A DNA stretch of 64,000 nt, from assembly GCA_017936885.1 (NCBI GenBank), contig JAGBEO010000033.1, positions 1-64,000 on the forward strand, read 5' to 3'. Position 1 is the stretch's first letter, and each line of letters begins with the position of its first letter. Below the pieces are notes generated by a model that saw only the letters and a list, made by a program, of their open reading frames with translations, was not told where the DNA came from and searched no databases. This document shows, in pieces, positions 13,454-20,647 of this stretch. Source of the stretch: Lachnospiraceae bacterium. Its GTDB lineage: Bacteria > Bacillota > Clostridia > Lachnospirales > Lachnospiraceae. The translations under genes and the position numbers were made by a program.

Positions 13454-14569
13454 ATGAAAGAGACATATAAAAGCAGGGTATATACAGACAGACCGGATTA
13501 TGCGGATTTTGAGCCGGCCGCAAAATTCGAAGCAATAAAAAGCATCATTGCGAAGCGACTCAGAGAGCATCCAAATGCGATCTGTTCATATTCTGGTGGC
13601 GCCGATAGCGACATTATGATTGACCTGATTGAAAGAACACGTGGGATTTTTTCATTACCTTCGATTGATTACGCATTTTTTAACACTGGATTGGAAATGA
13701 AAGCCACGAAAGACCACGTAAAAGCCATATCTGATAAATACGGTGTAGAGATTAAGGAATACCGCCCAAAAGTAAATATTGTACAGGCATCAAGGACATA
13801 TGGTATTCCATTTGTATCAAAAATCATGTCAGCAGGATTGAGCGAGTGGCAGAAAAAAAGCATTCCACTGTCTATCGCCCAGGAATATGAACAGGCAGAA
13901 GATAAAGCAGAAAAGCGGAAGGAACTGAAAGAACGGTATCCGAACTGCGAGAGTGTAATAAATTTCCTTTGCTGTTGTAACTCCGCCGGAGAGCCGAGAC
14001 CGAATATCCAGCTTGTGATTAACTCATCAAAGTATATGCGGGATTTTATCGAAGAATACCCTCCGGGTTTCCAAATCAGCGCAAAGTGCTGTGATTACTG
14101 CAAGAAGCAGGTCGCACACAGTGTACAGAAGGATTACGACATGATAATCACGGGAGAGCGCAGGGACGAGGGCGGGATGCGGTCAGTTCCGCGTAAAGAC
14201 AACACCGCACTCTGCTTTACGGAGACAGGCAACGGACAGTACAGGCTAAGACCGCTGTACTATGTATCGGACAAAGATAAGGCATGGTATAAGGAACGCT
14301 ACGGAATCAGATACTCTGACGCATATGAAATATATGGACTGACAAGGACGGGATGCTGCGGATGTCCCATATCATATAAGGCTGTAGATGATCTTGAAAA
14401 GATAAGGAAATATGAGCCGAACGTTGTGAAAGCGGCGTGGAATATATTCGGTAAGAGCTACGAATACCGGATGCAGTATAACGAGTACAAGAAGGTGAGA
14501 ATGGAGCAGGAAAAAGAAAAAGCAGAAAATATTGCAGGACAGATGAGTATTAATGATTTTATAAATTGA
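13454..14569 (+). CDS. PAPS reductase / PP-loop family protein
   Basis: The 371-residue protein carries the PP-loop (YSGGADSDI, about residues 45-53) of the N-type ATP pyrophosphatase / PAPS reductase family. It has two Cys groups (AKCCDYCKK near 215 and GCCGCP near 300) and a GERRDEGGMR motif. Phage members are DndC-like in outline and are suspected to act on nucleic acid or sulfur chemistry rather than assimilation. The C-terminus ends GQMSINDFIN, a clamp-binding-like peptide. A DNA methylase gene follows. The substrate is unknown. Confidence 0.75.
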   Translation: MKETYKSRVYTDRPDYADFEPAAKFEAIKSIIAKRLREHPNAICSYSGGADSDIMIDLIERTRGIFSLPSIDYAFFNTGLEMKATKDHVKAISDKYGVEIKEYRPKVNIVQASRTYGIPFVSKIMSAGLSEWQKKSIPLSIAQEYEQAEDKAEKRKELKERYPNCESVINFLCCCNSAGEPRPNIQLVINSSKYMRDFIEEYPPGFQISAKCCDYCKKQVAHSVQKDYDMIITGERRDEGGMRSVPRKDNTALCFTETGNGQYRLRPLYYVSDKDKAWYKERYGIRYSDAYEIYGLTRTGCCGCPISYKAVDDLEKIRKYEPNVVKAAWNIFGKSYEYRMQYNEYKKVRMEQEKEKAENIAGQMSINDFIN

Positions 14570-14622
14570 AGAAAGGAGCCGAGCCCTGCAGGCGAAAGTG
14601 TATACAGCTCCTTAAAGAAAAT

Positions 14623-15426
14623 ATGAAAGCAGTATTGAAGTATCCCGGCGCAAAGAACCGGATAGCAGATTGGATATGTTCATACATACCAAAGCATGAT
14701 GTTTATGTTGAACCATTTGCCGGAAGTCTGGCGGTGCTTTTTAACAAGCCAAGATGCCATATCGAAACAGTAAATGATCTGCACGGAGAAGTAACAAACT
14801 TTTTCCGAGTCTTAAGAGACAAGCCGGACGAGTTAAAAAAACTGATTGATCTGACTCCGTATGCAAGAGAAGAATATGATTCTGCATATCAGGAATCTAA
14901 GGATAAAGTGGAAAGGGCAAGGAGTTTCTGCGTGCGTTGCTGGATGGGGTTCGGATGTGCAAACCTATATCACAATGGATTTAAAAGCGGACAACAGTCC
15001 CATAGTCCAAATCCGGCCAAAACATGGGCAGAGCTGCCGGACATCATGATGCAGGCGGCGGAAAGATTAAAAGGCGTACAAATAGAAAATCTTCCTGCAC
15101 TGGAAGTCCTGAAAAGATATGACACACCGGACGTATTTGTTTATGCCGATCCGCCATATCTGCACGGAACACGAAAGAATTATCTTTATAAACATGAAAT
15201 GTCAGACCGCGACCATGAAGAATTGTTGGATGCATTAACTTCTCATCCAGGACAAGTAATGATAAGCGGCTATGATAATGAACTGTATAACCGGTATTTA
15301 AAAGGGTGGAGAAAGGTGCAGAAAAATACGCTGGCAGAGAACGGTTTAAAACGAACAGAGACACTTTGGATGAACTACAGAGATATGCAGATGTCCTTTA
15401 ATGATTTCCCGGAGGTGATGCCATGA
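14623..15426 (+). CDS. D12-class adenine-N6 DNA methyltransferase
   Basis: The 267-residue protein has the Dam-like order of motifs. The AdoMet motif I is KYPGAKNRIADWI...YVEPFAGSLAVLF near the N-terminus. ETVNDLHGEVTNFFRVLRDKPDEL follows, and the catalytic motif VYADPPYL (DPPY) is near residue 183. It would methylate adenine in phage DNA, probably against host restriction. The ATG at 14623 begins at the conserved MKAVLKYPGAK; an upstream TTG adds an atypical leader. Its tail MQMSFNDF resembles a clamp-binding peptide. It overlaps the next gene by 4 bp. Confidence 0.9.
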   Translation: MKAVLKYPGAKNRIADWICSYIPKHDVYVEPFAGSLAVLFNKPRCHIETVNDLHGEVTNFFRVLRDKPDELKKLIDLTPYAREEYDSAYQESKDKVERARSFCVRCWMGFGCANLYHNGFKSGQQSHSPNPAKTWAELPDIMMQAAERLKGVQIENLPALEVLKRYDTPDVFVYADPPYLHGTRKNYLYKHEMSDRDHEELLDALTSHPGQVMISGYDNELYNRYLKGWRKVQKNTLAENGLKRTETLWMNYRDMQMSFNDFPEVMP

Positions 15427-15782
15427 AGAATAAGACGATACAGGAACATTTGATTGAATACAGAGAATCAATCTTAGAAGAACTGGAACACTGGAAATGC
15501 CTCAATGAAAATGGATGCAATGATCCGTTCTGGTCAGATGGTTGCAACATGAATTTGGTGCGGAACCACATCATTTACTATAAGAACGAGATCGCGAAAC
15601 TTTGCGGGATGAGCGGGATGGCATTGCCGGAAGAATACTATTGTCCTTTGCCGCCTAAAGTTGACAACAATTACATGGCAAATTTGAAACAAAAAGAGCG
15701 TGTGCGTAGGCTTATGCAGATGGGCAATGCACTGACTACAAGAAAGGTAAAGTTCGACAATCAGCAGTTAAGTTTATTTTAA
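15423..15782 (+). CDS. Small phage protein ending in a QLSLF clamp motif
   Basis: The 119-residue protein is mostly helical (HLIEYRESILEELEHWKCLNENGCNDPFWSDGCNMNLVRNHIIYYKNEIAKLCG...) and ends precisely in QQLSLF. This is a textbook match to the bacterial sliding-clamp-binding motif QL[SD]LF. Its start overlaps the methylase stop (ATGA). It may tether replication or modification proteins to the clamp; that is inference from the motif and position. Confidence 0.65.
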   Translation: MKNKTIQEHLIEYRESILEELEHWKCLNENGCNDPFWSDGCNMNLVRNHIIYYKNEIAKLCGMSGMALPEEYYCPLPPKVDNNYMANLKQKERVRRLMQMGNALTTRKVKFDNQQLSLF

Positions 15783-15839
15783 CGATTGGACAAAGAATGA
15801 AGCAAAAAAGCGATCCAAGCAAGCATAATATATCCCTCC

Positions 15840-15856
15840 TGATATAGTATATGCTG
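15840..15856 (+). promoter_or_regulatory. TGATATAGTATA-GCTG box, copy 1
   Basis: The 17-bp sequence differs at one base from the box at 19716-19732. Both occur in rare gaps of the early operon and end about 20-50 bp before a gene. The TATAGTATA core is -10-like but no good -35 is visible. This may indicate an activator-dependent phage promoter. Confidence 0.35.
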
Positions 15857-15879
15857 GCTGGATGGAAAGGTGAAAAAGT

Positions 15880-16425
15880 ATGGAGAGATTAACAGAAAGA
15901 AATGAAAAAGATAGTGCATATTATTATCCTCATTGTTTTGATACAGGCTGCAAATCAAATTGCTATATATGTGATTTTGATACAAAGGTTTGTCAAAAAT
16001 TAGGAGAATACGAGGATACCGGCCTTACCCCGGAGCAGATCATAGAGATTGATAAGCTGTATGCGGAGAAATGCAAGGAACTGGCAGATATTAAGCGGCA
16101 GTTACCACCGTGCAGGGTGGGAGATACGGTTTATCTTCGTGCTTTTTGCGCATACGTGATTGCCCACTACGACAGAGAAACAAATACCTCAGAATGCCCG
16201 TTTGAAGATGACTGTGAATTTGAAGAATGCAGTAATTGTAATGAAAGATTATTTAAAACCACGATAGACGGCATTTTCAATAATGGTCACGGCTGGTACA
16301 TGTCACTTGCAGGATTGTCAATGGAGATTCCGGTTGCAAACATCGGTAAAACCGTATTCCTCACACAAGCCGAAGGCGAGGAAGCCTTAAAGAGAATGGA
16401 GGACAGCGATGCGGAAAGTATTTAA
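15880..16425 (+). CDS. Hypothetical phage protein, cysteine-rich
   Basis: The 181-residue protein belongs to a type common in Clostridia phages: MERLTERN...LGEYEDTGLTPEQI, then a beta-rich domain starting PPCRVGDTVYL. It has two Cys-rich patches (CFDTGCKSNCYICDFDTKVC and CPFEDDCEFEECSNCNERLF). No enzymatic motif is evident. It is the first gene after a 97-bp gap holding the TATAGTATA box. The function is unknown. Confidence 0.65.
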   Translation: MERLTERNEKDSAYYYPHCFDTGCKSNCYICDFDTKVCQKLGEYEDTGLTPEQIIEIDKLYAEKCKELADIKRQLPPCRVGDTVYLRAFCAYVIAHYDRETNTSECPFEDDCEFEECSNCNERLFKTTIDGIFNNGHGWYMSLAGLSMEIPVANIGKTVFLTQAEGEEALKRMEDSDAESI

Positions 16426-16807
16426 AAAGATTATAGAGAATCTGGAGGAAAAGATAAAAGAATATGATAAGCGCATTGAGCGCAGAGAAGGAGCATGTTA
16501 TTTTGACGAGACGGACGCAAATCGGAAGCTGGATGATAGAGCAAAAGGGCTTGAGCAGGCAATCGAAATCGTCAAACAGGTAGCCGCCGAGTACAACAAC
16601 GGCTGGATTCCATGCAGCAAGCGGTTGCCGGAACGTGGAAAGGATGTTCTTGTAACTGTAAAATACACAGGCTTCATGGGAATGTATGGAATACGGATAA
16701 AAACCGGTCATATGGAATTTGAAAATGGTTGGTTTGGAGATTGTGCCGGAGGAAAAGTTATAGCCTGGCAGCCCCTACCAGAGCCATATCATCCGAAGGG
16801 AGAGTGA
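16409..16807 (+). CDS. DUF551-type phage protein
   Basis: The 132-residue protein combines an N-terminal coiled coil (EEKIKEYDKRIERREGACYF...LEQAIEIVKQVAAE) with a C-terminal DUF551 module (GWIPCSKRLPERGKDVLVTV...VIAWQPLPEPYHP). DUF551 modules are widespread in phage accessory genes and have no established function. It overlaps its upstream neighbour by 17 bp. Confidence 0.75.
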   Translation: MRKVFKKIIENLEEKIKEYDKRIERREGACYFDETDANRKLDDRAKGLEQAIEIVKQVAAEYNNGWIPCSKRLPERGKDVLVTVKYTGFMGMYGIRIKTGHMEFENGWFGDCAGGKVIAWQPLPEPYHPKGE

Positions 16808-16812
16808 GTTAA

Positions 16813-17109
16813 ATGAAATCGGTAATGGATATAACTGATGCCAAAAGGGTAATAAAAGACTTACAAGACAAGCTTTTTATTTGTGGGAAATATACTATAG
16901 AAACGGATAGTGGGTATGTAATTACAACAAAGAGTAAAAGACCTTATTGTAGAAAAAAGACCAACGCAGACCGCATCCAATCTATGAGTATTGACGAACT
17001 GGCAAAATTCTTGGAAAGTGTAGAAAACGCAGGGTACAGAGATGAAAGCATCGCACCAAGAGGAATAGACATGTTGGACTGGCTACGGTCAGAAGTGGAG
17101 GAATCATGA
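16813..17109 (+). CDS. Hypothetical phage protein (paralogue of a later small gene)
   Basis: The 98-residue protein begins VMDITDAKRVIKDLQDKLFICGKYTIETDSGYVI. This resembles the whole of the 49-residue protein encoded at 18971, so a duplication is likely. The second half (NADRIQSMSIDELAKFLESV...GIDMLDWLRSEVEE) looks like the common phage motif that follows zinc-ribbon accessory proteins. It overlaps the next gene by 4 bp. The function is unknown. Confidence 0.6.
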   Translation: MKSVMDITDAKRVIKDLQDKLFICGKYTIETDSGYVITTKSKRPYCRKKTNADRIQSMSIDELAKFLESVENAGYRDESIAPRGIDMLDWLRSEVEES

Positions 17110-17372
17110 CAGAACAGGAAACTATTAGATGGCAAAATGCATTCAGGGAAACATATAAAGGAATGCCTGAAAAACTTAATAAAGAAGCTAACGAGGCTTG
17201 CGATACGGCAATCTCCGCCCTTGAAAAGCAGATACCGAAGAAACCTACAGTTACTAAATATTATTACTTTTGTCCGGAATGTGGAACAAGAAGGAGTATA
17301 AAGCAGAAACATAATTTTTGTCATGACTGCGGGCAAGCCATAGATTGGAGTGATAAAGATGAGACTAATTGA
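17106..17372 (+). CDS. Zinc-ribbon phage protein
   Basis: The 88-residue protein ends with a four-Cys zinc ribbon (YFCPECGTRRSIKQKHNFCHDCGQAIDWS, about residues 55-80) after a helical leader. It belongs to the run of small overlapping accessory genes. Such ribbons are frequent in phage operons; the role is not known. Confidence 0.65.
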   Translation: MTEQETIRWQNAFRETYKGMPEKLNKEANEACDTAISALEKQIPKKPTVTKYYYFCPECGTRRSIKQKHNFCHDCGQAIDWSDKDETN

Positions 17373-17655
17373 CGCAGACGAATTTAAAAGGAAACTGGCA
17401 GCGATATCAAATGAATTGTCTAAATCGGCAACTAAAGCAAACGCTTTGATTGATTTAATTGATTTAATTGATATTCAGCCAACCGAATATGATGTGGACA
17501 AGGTTGTGGAGCAGTTGAAAGATAGAGAAAATTATCTGTTAAAAGAATTTGTATTTGCAGAAAAAGCAGAAGAAGTCAAGGAAAAAACTTTAGACAGAAT
17601 TAATGAGATAGACGGAATTATCGAAATCGTAAAGGCAGGTGGAGTAAATGAGTAG
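17359..17655 (+). CDS. MRLIDAD-type phage protein
   Basis: The 98-residue protein starts with MRLIDADEFKRKL, a very common N-terminus in Clostridia phage accessory proteins. A helical, coiled-coil-like remainder follows. The ATG at 17359 is chosen to match that family start; an in-frame GTG lies 9 bp upstream. It contains a short in-frame duplication (LIDLIDLIDI). The function is unknown. Confidence 0.65.
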   Translation: MRLIDADEFKRKLAAISNELSKSATKANALIDLIDLIDIQPTEYDVDKVVEQLKDRENYLLKEFVFAEKAEEVKEKTLDRINEIDGIIEIVKAGGVNE

Positions 17656-18322
17656 AGTATTACCAATATTATTCAATGCCGATATGATCCGGGCGATACT
17701 GGACGGGAGAAAGACGGTTACAAGGCGAGTATGCAAAGACGGAAATGAATATACTGTGCCGGATATGAGTTTCTATGACGAGGATAAACGCACCTATGCA
17801 GTACATAATTATGCGGATAAGGAGCATATAGACAAGTTAAGCCTTGCAGAGCGTACATGCCCAATCTGTCCGGGAGATATTCTGTATGTCCGGGAAACAT
17901 GGAATTATGTTTACAATATGGACGACAACGACCAAAGCATAGAAGGAACTGGGCGTTATATTTATTATGCAGATGATCCAATGCCATTTTCACATTGGGT
18001 AGATACGGATACAGGAGAGCATAAAGAACAAATGCCGTGGCGTCCCTCCATCCACATGCCGAAGGAAGCAGCCCGTATCTGGTTAAAGGTAACGAATGTA
18101 AGGGTGGAGCGGTTGCAAGATATGGATTGTGAAGATGCAATGAAAGAGGGAATTGACCCTAGATGCTGTATAAATCTTAATCACACGGTTGTTAAGTTCT
18201 CAAAACTATGGAACTCCACCCTCAAGAAATCCGATCTTGACCGCTATGGATGGGACGCAAACCCGTGGGTATGGGTAATAGAATTTAAACGGTGTGAAAA
18301 GCCGGAAAGCGAGGGAATATGA
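17648..18322 (+). CDS. ASCH/PUA-like phage protein
   Basis: The 224-residue protein has the pattern of phage ASCH-type proteins: LPILFNADMIRAILDGRKTVTRRV near the N-terminus, CPGDILYVRETWNYV in the middle, RPSIHMPKEAARIWLKVTNVRVERLQDM, then WVWVIEFKR at the end. ASCH folds resemble PUA RNA-binding domains, and some members have nuclease or modified-base-reading roles. It overlaps both neighbours by a few bases. The function in this phage is unknown. Confidence 0.8.
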   Translation: MSRVLPILFNADMIRAILDGRKTVTRRVCKDGNEYTVPDMSFYDEDKRTYAVHNYADKEHIDKLSLAERTCPICPGDILYVRETWNYVYNMDDNDQSIEGTGRYIYYADDPMPFSHWVDTDTGEHKEQMPWRPSIHMPKEAARIWLKVTNVRVERLQDMDCEDAMKEGIDPRCCINLNHTVVKFSKLWNSTLKKSDLDRYGWDANPWVWVIEFKRCEKPESEGI

Positions 18323-18492
18323 CAAGGGAAGAAAAAGAATGTATTTTTAATGATTTTGATGGTGTAACTATAGAACCAAATGATCCTATGAATTTGGTCG
18401 AAATGAAAGCGTATGTTAAGGGATTTGAAGATGCGAGAAACACATTTTTTGATTCTGTCGACAAGTGTTATAGAAGTATGAAAACTGATTAA
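18319..18492 (+). CDS. 57-residue hypothetical phage protein
   Basis: A short acidic protein (MTREEKECIFNDFDGVTIEPNDPMNLVEMKAYVKGFEDARNTFFDSV...) overlaps the ASCH gene stop by 4 bp (ATGA) and has GAGGGA before its ATG. I do not recognise it. Tight packing supports that it is translated. Confidence 0.5.
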   Translation: MTREEKECIFNDFDGVTIEPNDPMNLVEMKAYVKGFEDARNTFFDSVDKCYRSMKTD

Positions 18493-18509
18493 AGGAGCGT
18501 GTGATAGAT

Positions 18510-18974
18510 ATGAGCGATAGACATTTATGCAAGGCAAAGAGGATTGATAATGGAGAATGGATTAAAGGTCATATAGCAATAAGCTATTCGTTGGCTTACA
18601 TTATTCAAGCGCTGTCAGATGGAAATTTCAAATGGTATGATGTTGACCAATCCACCATCTGCAAGTGTACCGGGCTTAAGGAGAGGAACGGTAAGCTGAT
18701 TTGGGAGAATGACATTACTAAGTTAGTACTGCCGGATGGAGAAGTAAGATATTTCAAAGTATCATTTAAAAAAGTTATCAGAAAAGTATTGTGTCATCCC
18801 GATTTCGATGATGACGTGGCAAAGGTGGAACTTAATGCCATTTGCTTTGAATGGAATGGATATGAATTATTTCCTTGTATTGACGAGAATGGAGTATCGG
18901 ACGTTTCTAAGATGGAAGTGGTCGGTAATATTTTCGACAATCCCGAATTACTGGAAGACGGTGCAAACGCATGA
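18510..18974 (+). CDS. YopX family phage protein
   Basis: The 154-residue protein matches the YopX pattern: CKAKRIDNGEWIKGHI near the start, STICKCTGLKERNGKLIWENDITKL in the middle, and KMEVVGNIFDNPELL at the end. YopX proteins are widespread in Bacillota phages and have a beta-barrel-like fold without an agreed function. AAAGGAG lies 12 bases before this ATG; a GTG at 18501 is closer to it and cannot be excluded. Confidence 0.8.
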   Translation: MSDRHLCKAKRIDNGEWIKGHIAISYSLAYIIQALSDGNFKWYDVDQSTICKCTGLKERNGKLIWENDITKLVLPDGEVRYFKVSFKKVIRKVLCHPDFDDDVAKVELNAICFEWNGYELFPCIDENGVSDVSKMEVVGNIFDNPELLEDGANA

Positions 18975-19120
18975 TGGATATAAAAGATGCTGCAAAAGTG
19001 ATCGAAAACCTACAAAACAAACCTTTTATCTGTGGTGATAACGCTATTATAGTAAGCGGAGGCTATGTGATCCTAAAGAAAGAGGAATATGAGAAGTTGG
19101 GAAAAGGCGGATTGAAATGA
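18971..19120 (+). CDS. 49-residue phage protein
   Basis: The protein (MMDIKDAAKVIENLQNKPFICGDNAIIVSGGYVILKKEEYEKLG...) resembles the first half of the protein encoded at 16813. Its ATG overlaps the YopX stop and its stop overlaps the next ATG. The function is unknown. Confidence 0.55.
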   Translation: MMDIKDAAKVIENLQNKPFICGDNAIIVSGGYVILKKEEYEKLGKGGLK

Positions 19121-19236
19121 AAACAGTACAGGATGCTATTAAATACATAAAAGAGTACAACGGGTACAAAGAGTTTAAAGCTATTGGGCTTTTGTTGATC
19201 GCAATTTATCAGGCGGTGAAAGGGGGCGCGGAATGA
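19117..19236 (+). CDS. 39-residue phage protein
   Basis: A short protein (MKTVQDAIKYIKEYNGYKEFKAIGLLLIAIYQAVKGGAE) has a mildly hydrophobic central helix. It is coupled by 4-bp overlaps to the genes on both sides. I do not recognise a family; coupling is the main evidence that it is real. Confidence 0.5.
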   Translation: MKTVQDAIKYIKEYNGYKEFKAIGLLLIAIYQAVKGGAE

Positions 19237-19694
19237 GTAAAGCAGTATTAGTAATGGATAATTATGAGCTGTTAAAAGATAAAGAAATATTAGATACAGA
19301 ACAAAAAAAGGAATACCTAAAAGAGTATGGGCGAGTTGTACGACAGATGGAACGAAGCGAATTGATAATTAAGGAAATGCGTCTTAATAGAATGATGCCA
19401 GTAGTTGTTAATGACGGTATGCCACATGCGCATAATAATACTGATCTATCTTCCTATGCTGCTATGTTAGATAAAGAGGAAAGACGGTATTTAAAATACA
19501 GATATCGGCGAATTAAGAAGTGCAAGGAAATAAGGGACAAGATAGAACAACTAACAAGTGAGGATGAAAAGGATGTTCTGATTTATAGGTACATAAAACT
19601 CATGAAGTGGGAAGATATTTGTGTGAAGTTGGAACATAGTTGGCAGCATATTCATAGAATCCATGCAAAAGCATTGAGAAATTTCAAGATGTGA
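19233..19694 (+). CDS. Sigma-70-region-4-like late transcription regulator (RinA/ArpU type)
   Basis: The 153-residue protein ends in a sigma-region-4-like helix-turn-helix (LTSEDEKDVLIYRYIKLMKWEDICVKLEHSWQHIHRIHAKALRNF, about residues 108-152) after a helical N-terminal half. It occupies the place of ArpU/RinA/DUF1492-type regulators, immediately before terminase. There such proteins activate late transcription in Gram-positive phages. A terminator and a TATAGTATA box follow it, which fits a late promoter under its control. Confidence 0.75.
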   Translation: MSKAVLVMDNYELLKDKEILDTEQKKEYLKEYGRVVRQMERSELIIKEMRLNRMMPVVVNDGMPHAHNNTDLSSYAAMLDKEERRYLKYRYRRIKKCKEIRDKIEQLTSEDEKDVLIYRYIKLMKWEDICVKLEHSWQHIHRIHAKALRNFKM

Positions 19695-19715
19695 TTAAAT
19701 GTTACTATTGATGTG

Positions 19716-19732
19716 TGATATAGTATAAGCTG
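19716..19732 (+). promoter_or_regulatory. TGATATAGTATA-GCTG box, copy 2 (candidate late promoter element)
   Basis: This box lies between the sigma-like regulator and terminase and differs at one position from the box at 15840-15856. A -10-like TATAGT is present without a recognisable -35, which is expected if an activator is needed. A hairpin terminator lies directly downstream. Transcription from here would have to read past it, so the site could also be an operator. Confidence 0.4.
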
Positions 19733-19738
19733 ATCAAA

Positions 19739-19766
19739 GAGTTAAGGGAGTCCTTAGCTCTTTTTT
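19739..19766 (+). terminator. Intrinsic terminator before the packaging genes
   Basis: A 9-bp stem (GAGTTAAGG/CCTTAGCTC, one G-U pair) with loop GAGT is followed by six Ts. It would end early transcription before terminase. Confidence 0.8.
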
Positions 19767-19774
19767 AGTAGCGG

Positions 19775-20647
19775 ATGGTGGTGATAGTGGCAAGGGAACC
19801 AAATAAAAAAGCAACAGAAGCAAGAAAATTATATCAAGCCGGCATGAAGTTGGTAGATATTGCAAATAAATTAGATGTTCCAGCGGGAACAGTAAGAAGA
19901 TGGAAAAGCTCGTACAAATGGGACACGAATAAAAGCGAACGTTCGGAGAAAAAAACGAACGCTCGGAATAAAAAAGAACATATAGTAACTGATAAGAAGA
20001 AAACTATTGTGGATGAAGTCGAACAGATGGTAGAGAATTCTGATTTGACCGATAAGCAACAGCTTTTTTGTTTATATTACATCCGTTGTTTTAATGCAAC
20101 AAAGGCATATCAGAAAGCATATGGATGTAGTTACGAAACAGCTTTAACCAATGGCTCGGCTTTACTCGGAAATACTCGAATAAAGAATAAAATCCAAGAG
20201 TTAAAGAAGAATCGCCTTAACAGAGAAATGCTATCTGAGGAAGATATTTTTCAGAAGTACATGGATATTGCTTTTGCAGATATCACCGATTATGTATCTT
20301 TTGGGACAAAGGAAATTGAGTATACAGATAAAGCTGGGAATGATCGGAGAGCAGAAATATCATATGTTGATTTGAAAGAGAGTACAGAAATTGATGGTAC
20401 ACTCATCACTGAAATATCACAGGGGAAAGATGGGGTGAAAATAAAACTTGCAGACCGTATGAAAGCCTTACAATGGATTGCTGACCATATGAACTTAGCA
20501 ACAGAAGAACAAAAAGTTAGAATTGGTATTCTGAAATCTCAGATCAAGCAAAAAGATGATGCAAAGGAGCAAGCACAGGATTGGAAAGCGGCCATTATTG
20601 AAATAGCAAAGCGAAGGGGTGAAAAAGTAAATGGAAGAACTGATTGA
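19775..20647 (+). CDS. Terminase small subunit
   Basis: The 290-residue protein begins with a DNA-binding helix-turn-helix (ARKLYQAGMKLVDIANKLDVPAGTVRRWKSSYKW). The terminase_2-type segment follows (LTDKQQLFCLYYIRCFNATKAYQKAYGCSYETALTNGSALL, about residues 91-131). Long C-terminal helices serve oligomerisation. It recognises the packaging site and hands DNA to the large subunit, whose gene overlaps its end by 17 bp. Several in-frame starts (ATG, GTG) lie within the first 12 bp, so the exact start is uncertain. Confidence 0.9.
   Translation: MVVIVAREPNKKATEARKLYQAGMKLVDIANKLDVPAGTVRRWKSSYKWDTNKSERSEKKTNARNKKEHIVTDKKKTIVDEVEQMVENSDLTDKQQLFCLYYIRCFNATKAYQKAYGCSYETALTNGSALLGNTRIKNKIQELKKNRLNREMLSEEDIFQKYMDIAFADITDYVSFGTKEIEYTDKAGNDRRAEISYVDLKESTEIDGTLITEISQGKDGVKIKLADRMKALQWIADHMNLATEEQKVRIGILKSQIKQKDDAKEQAQDWKAAIIEIAKRRGEKVNGRTD

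Noticed and set aside
13133-13570. 145-codon minus-strand frame across the gap before the PP-loop gene
   Set aside because: No ribosome site or family resemblance; it overlaps two well-supported genes.
14566-14622. Upstream TTG start for the adenine methylase
   Set aside because: It would add 19 atypical residues and cover a leader hairpin; the conserved MKAVLKYPGAK start at 14623 fits the family.
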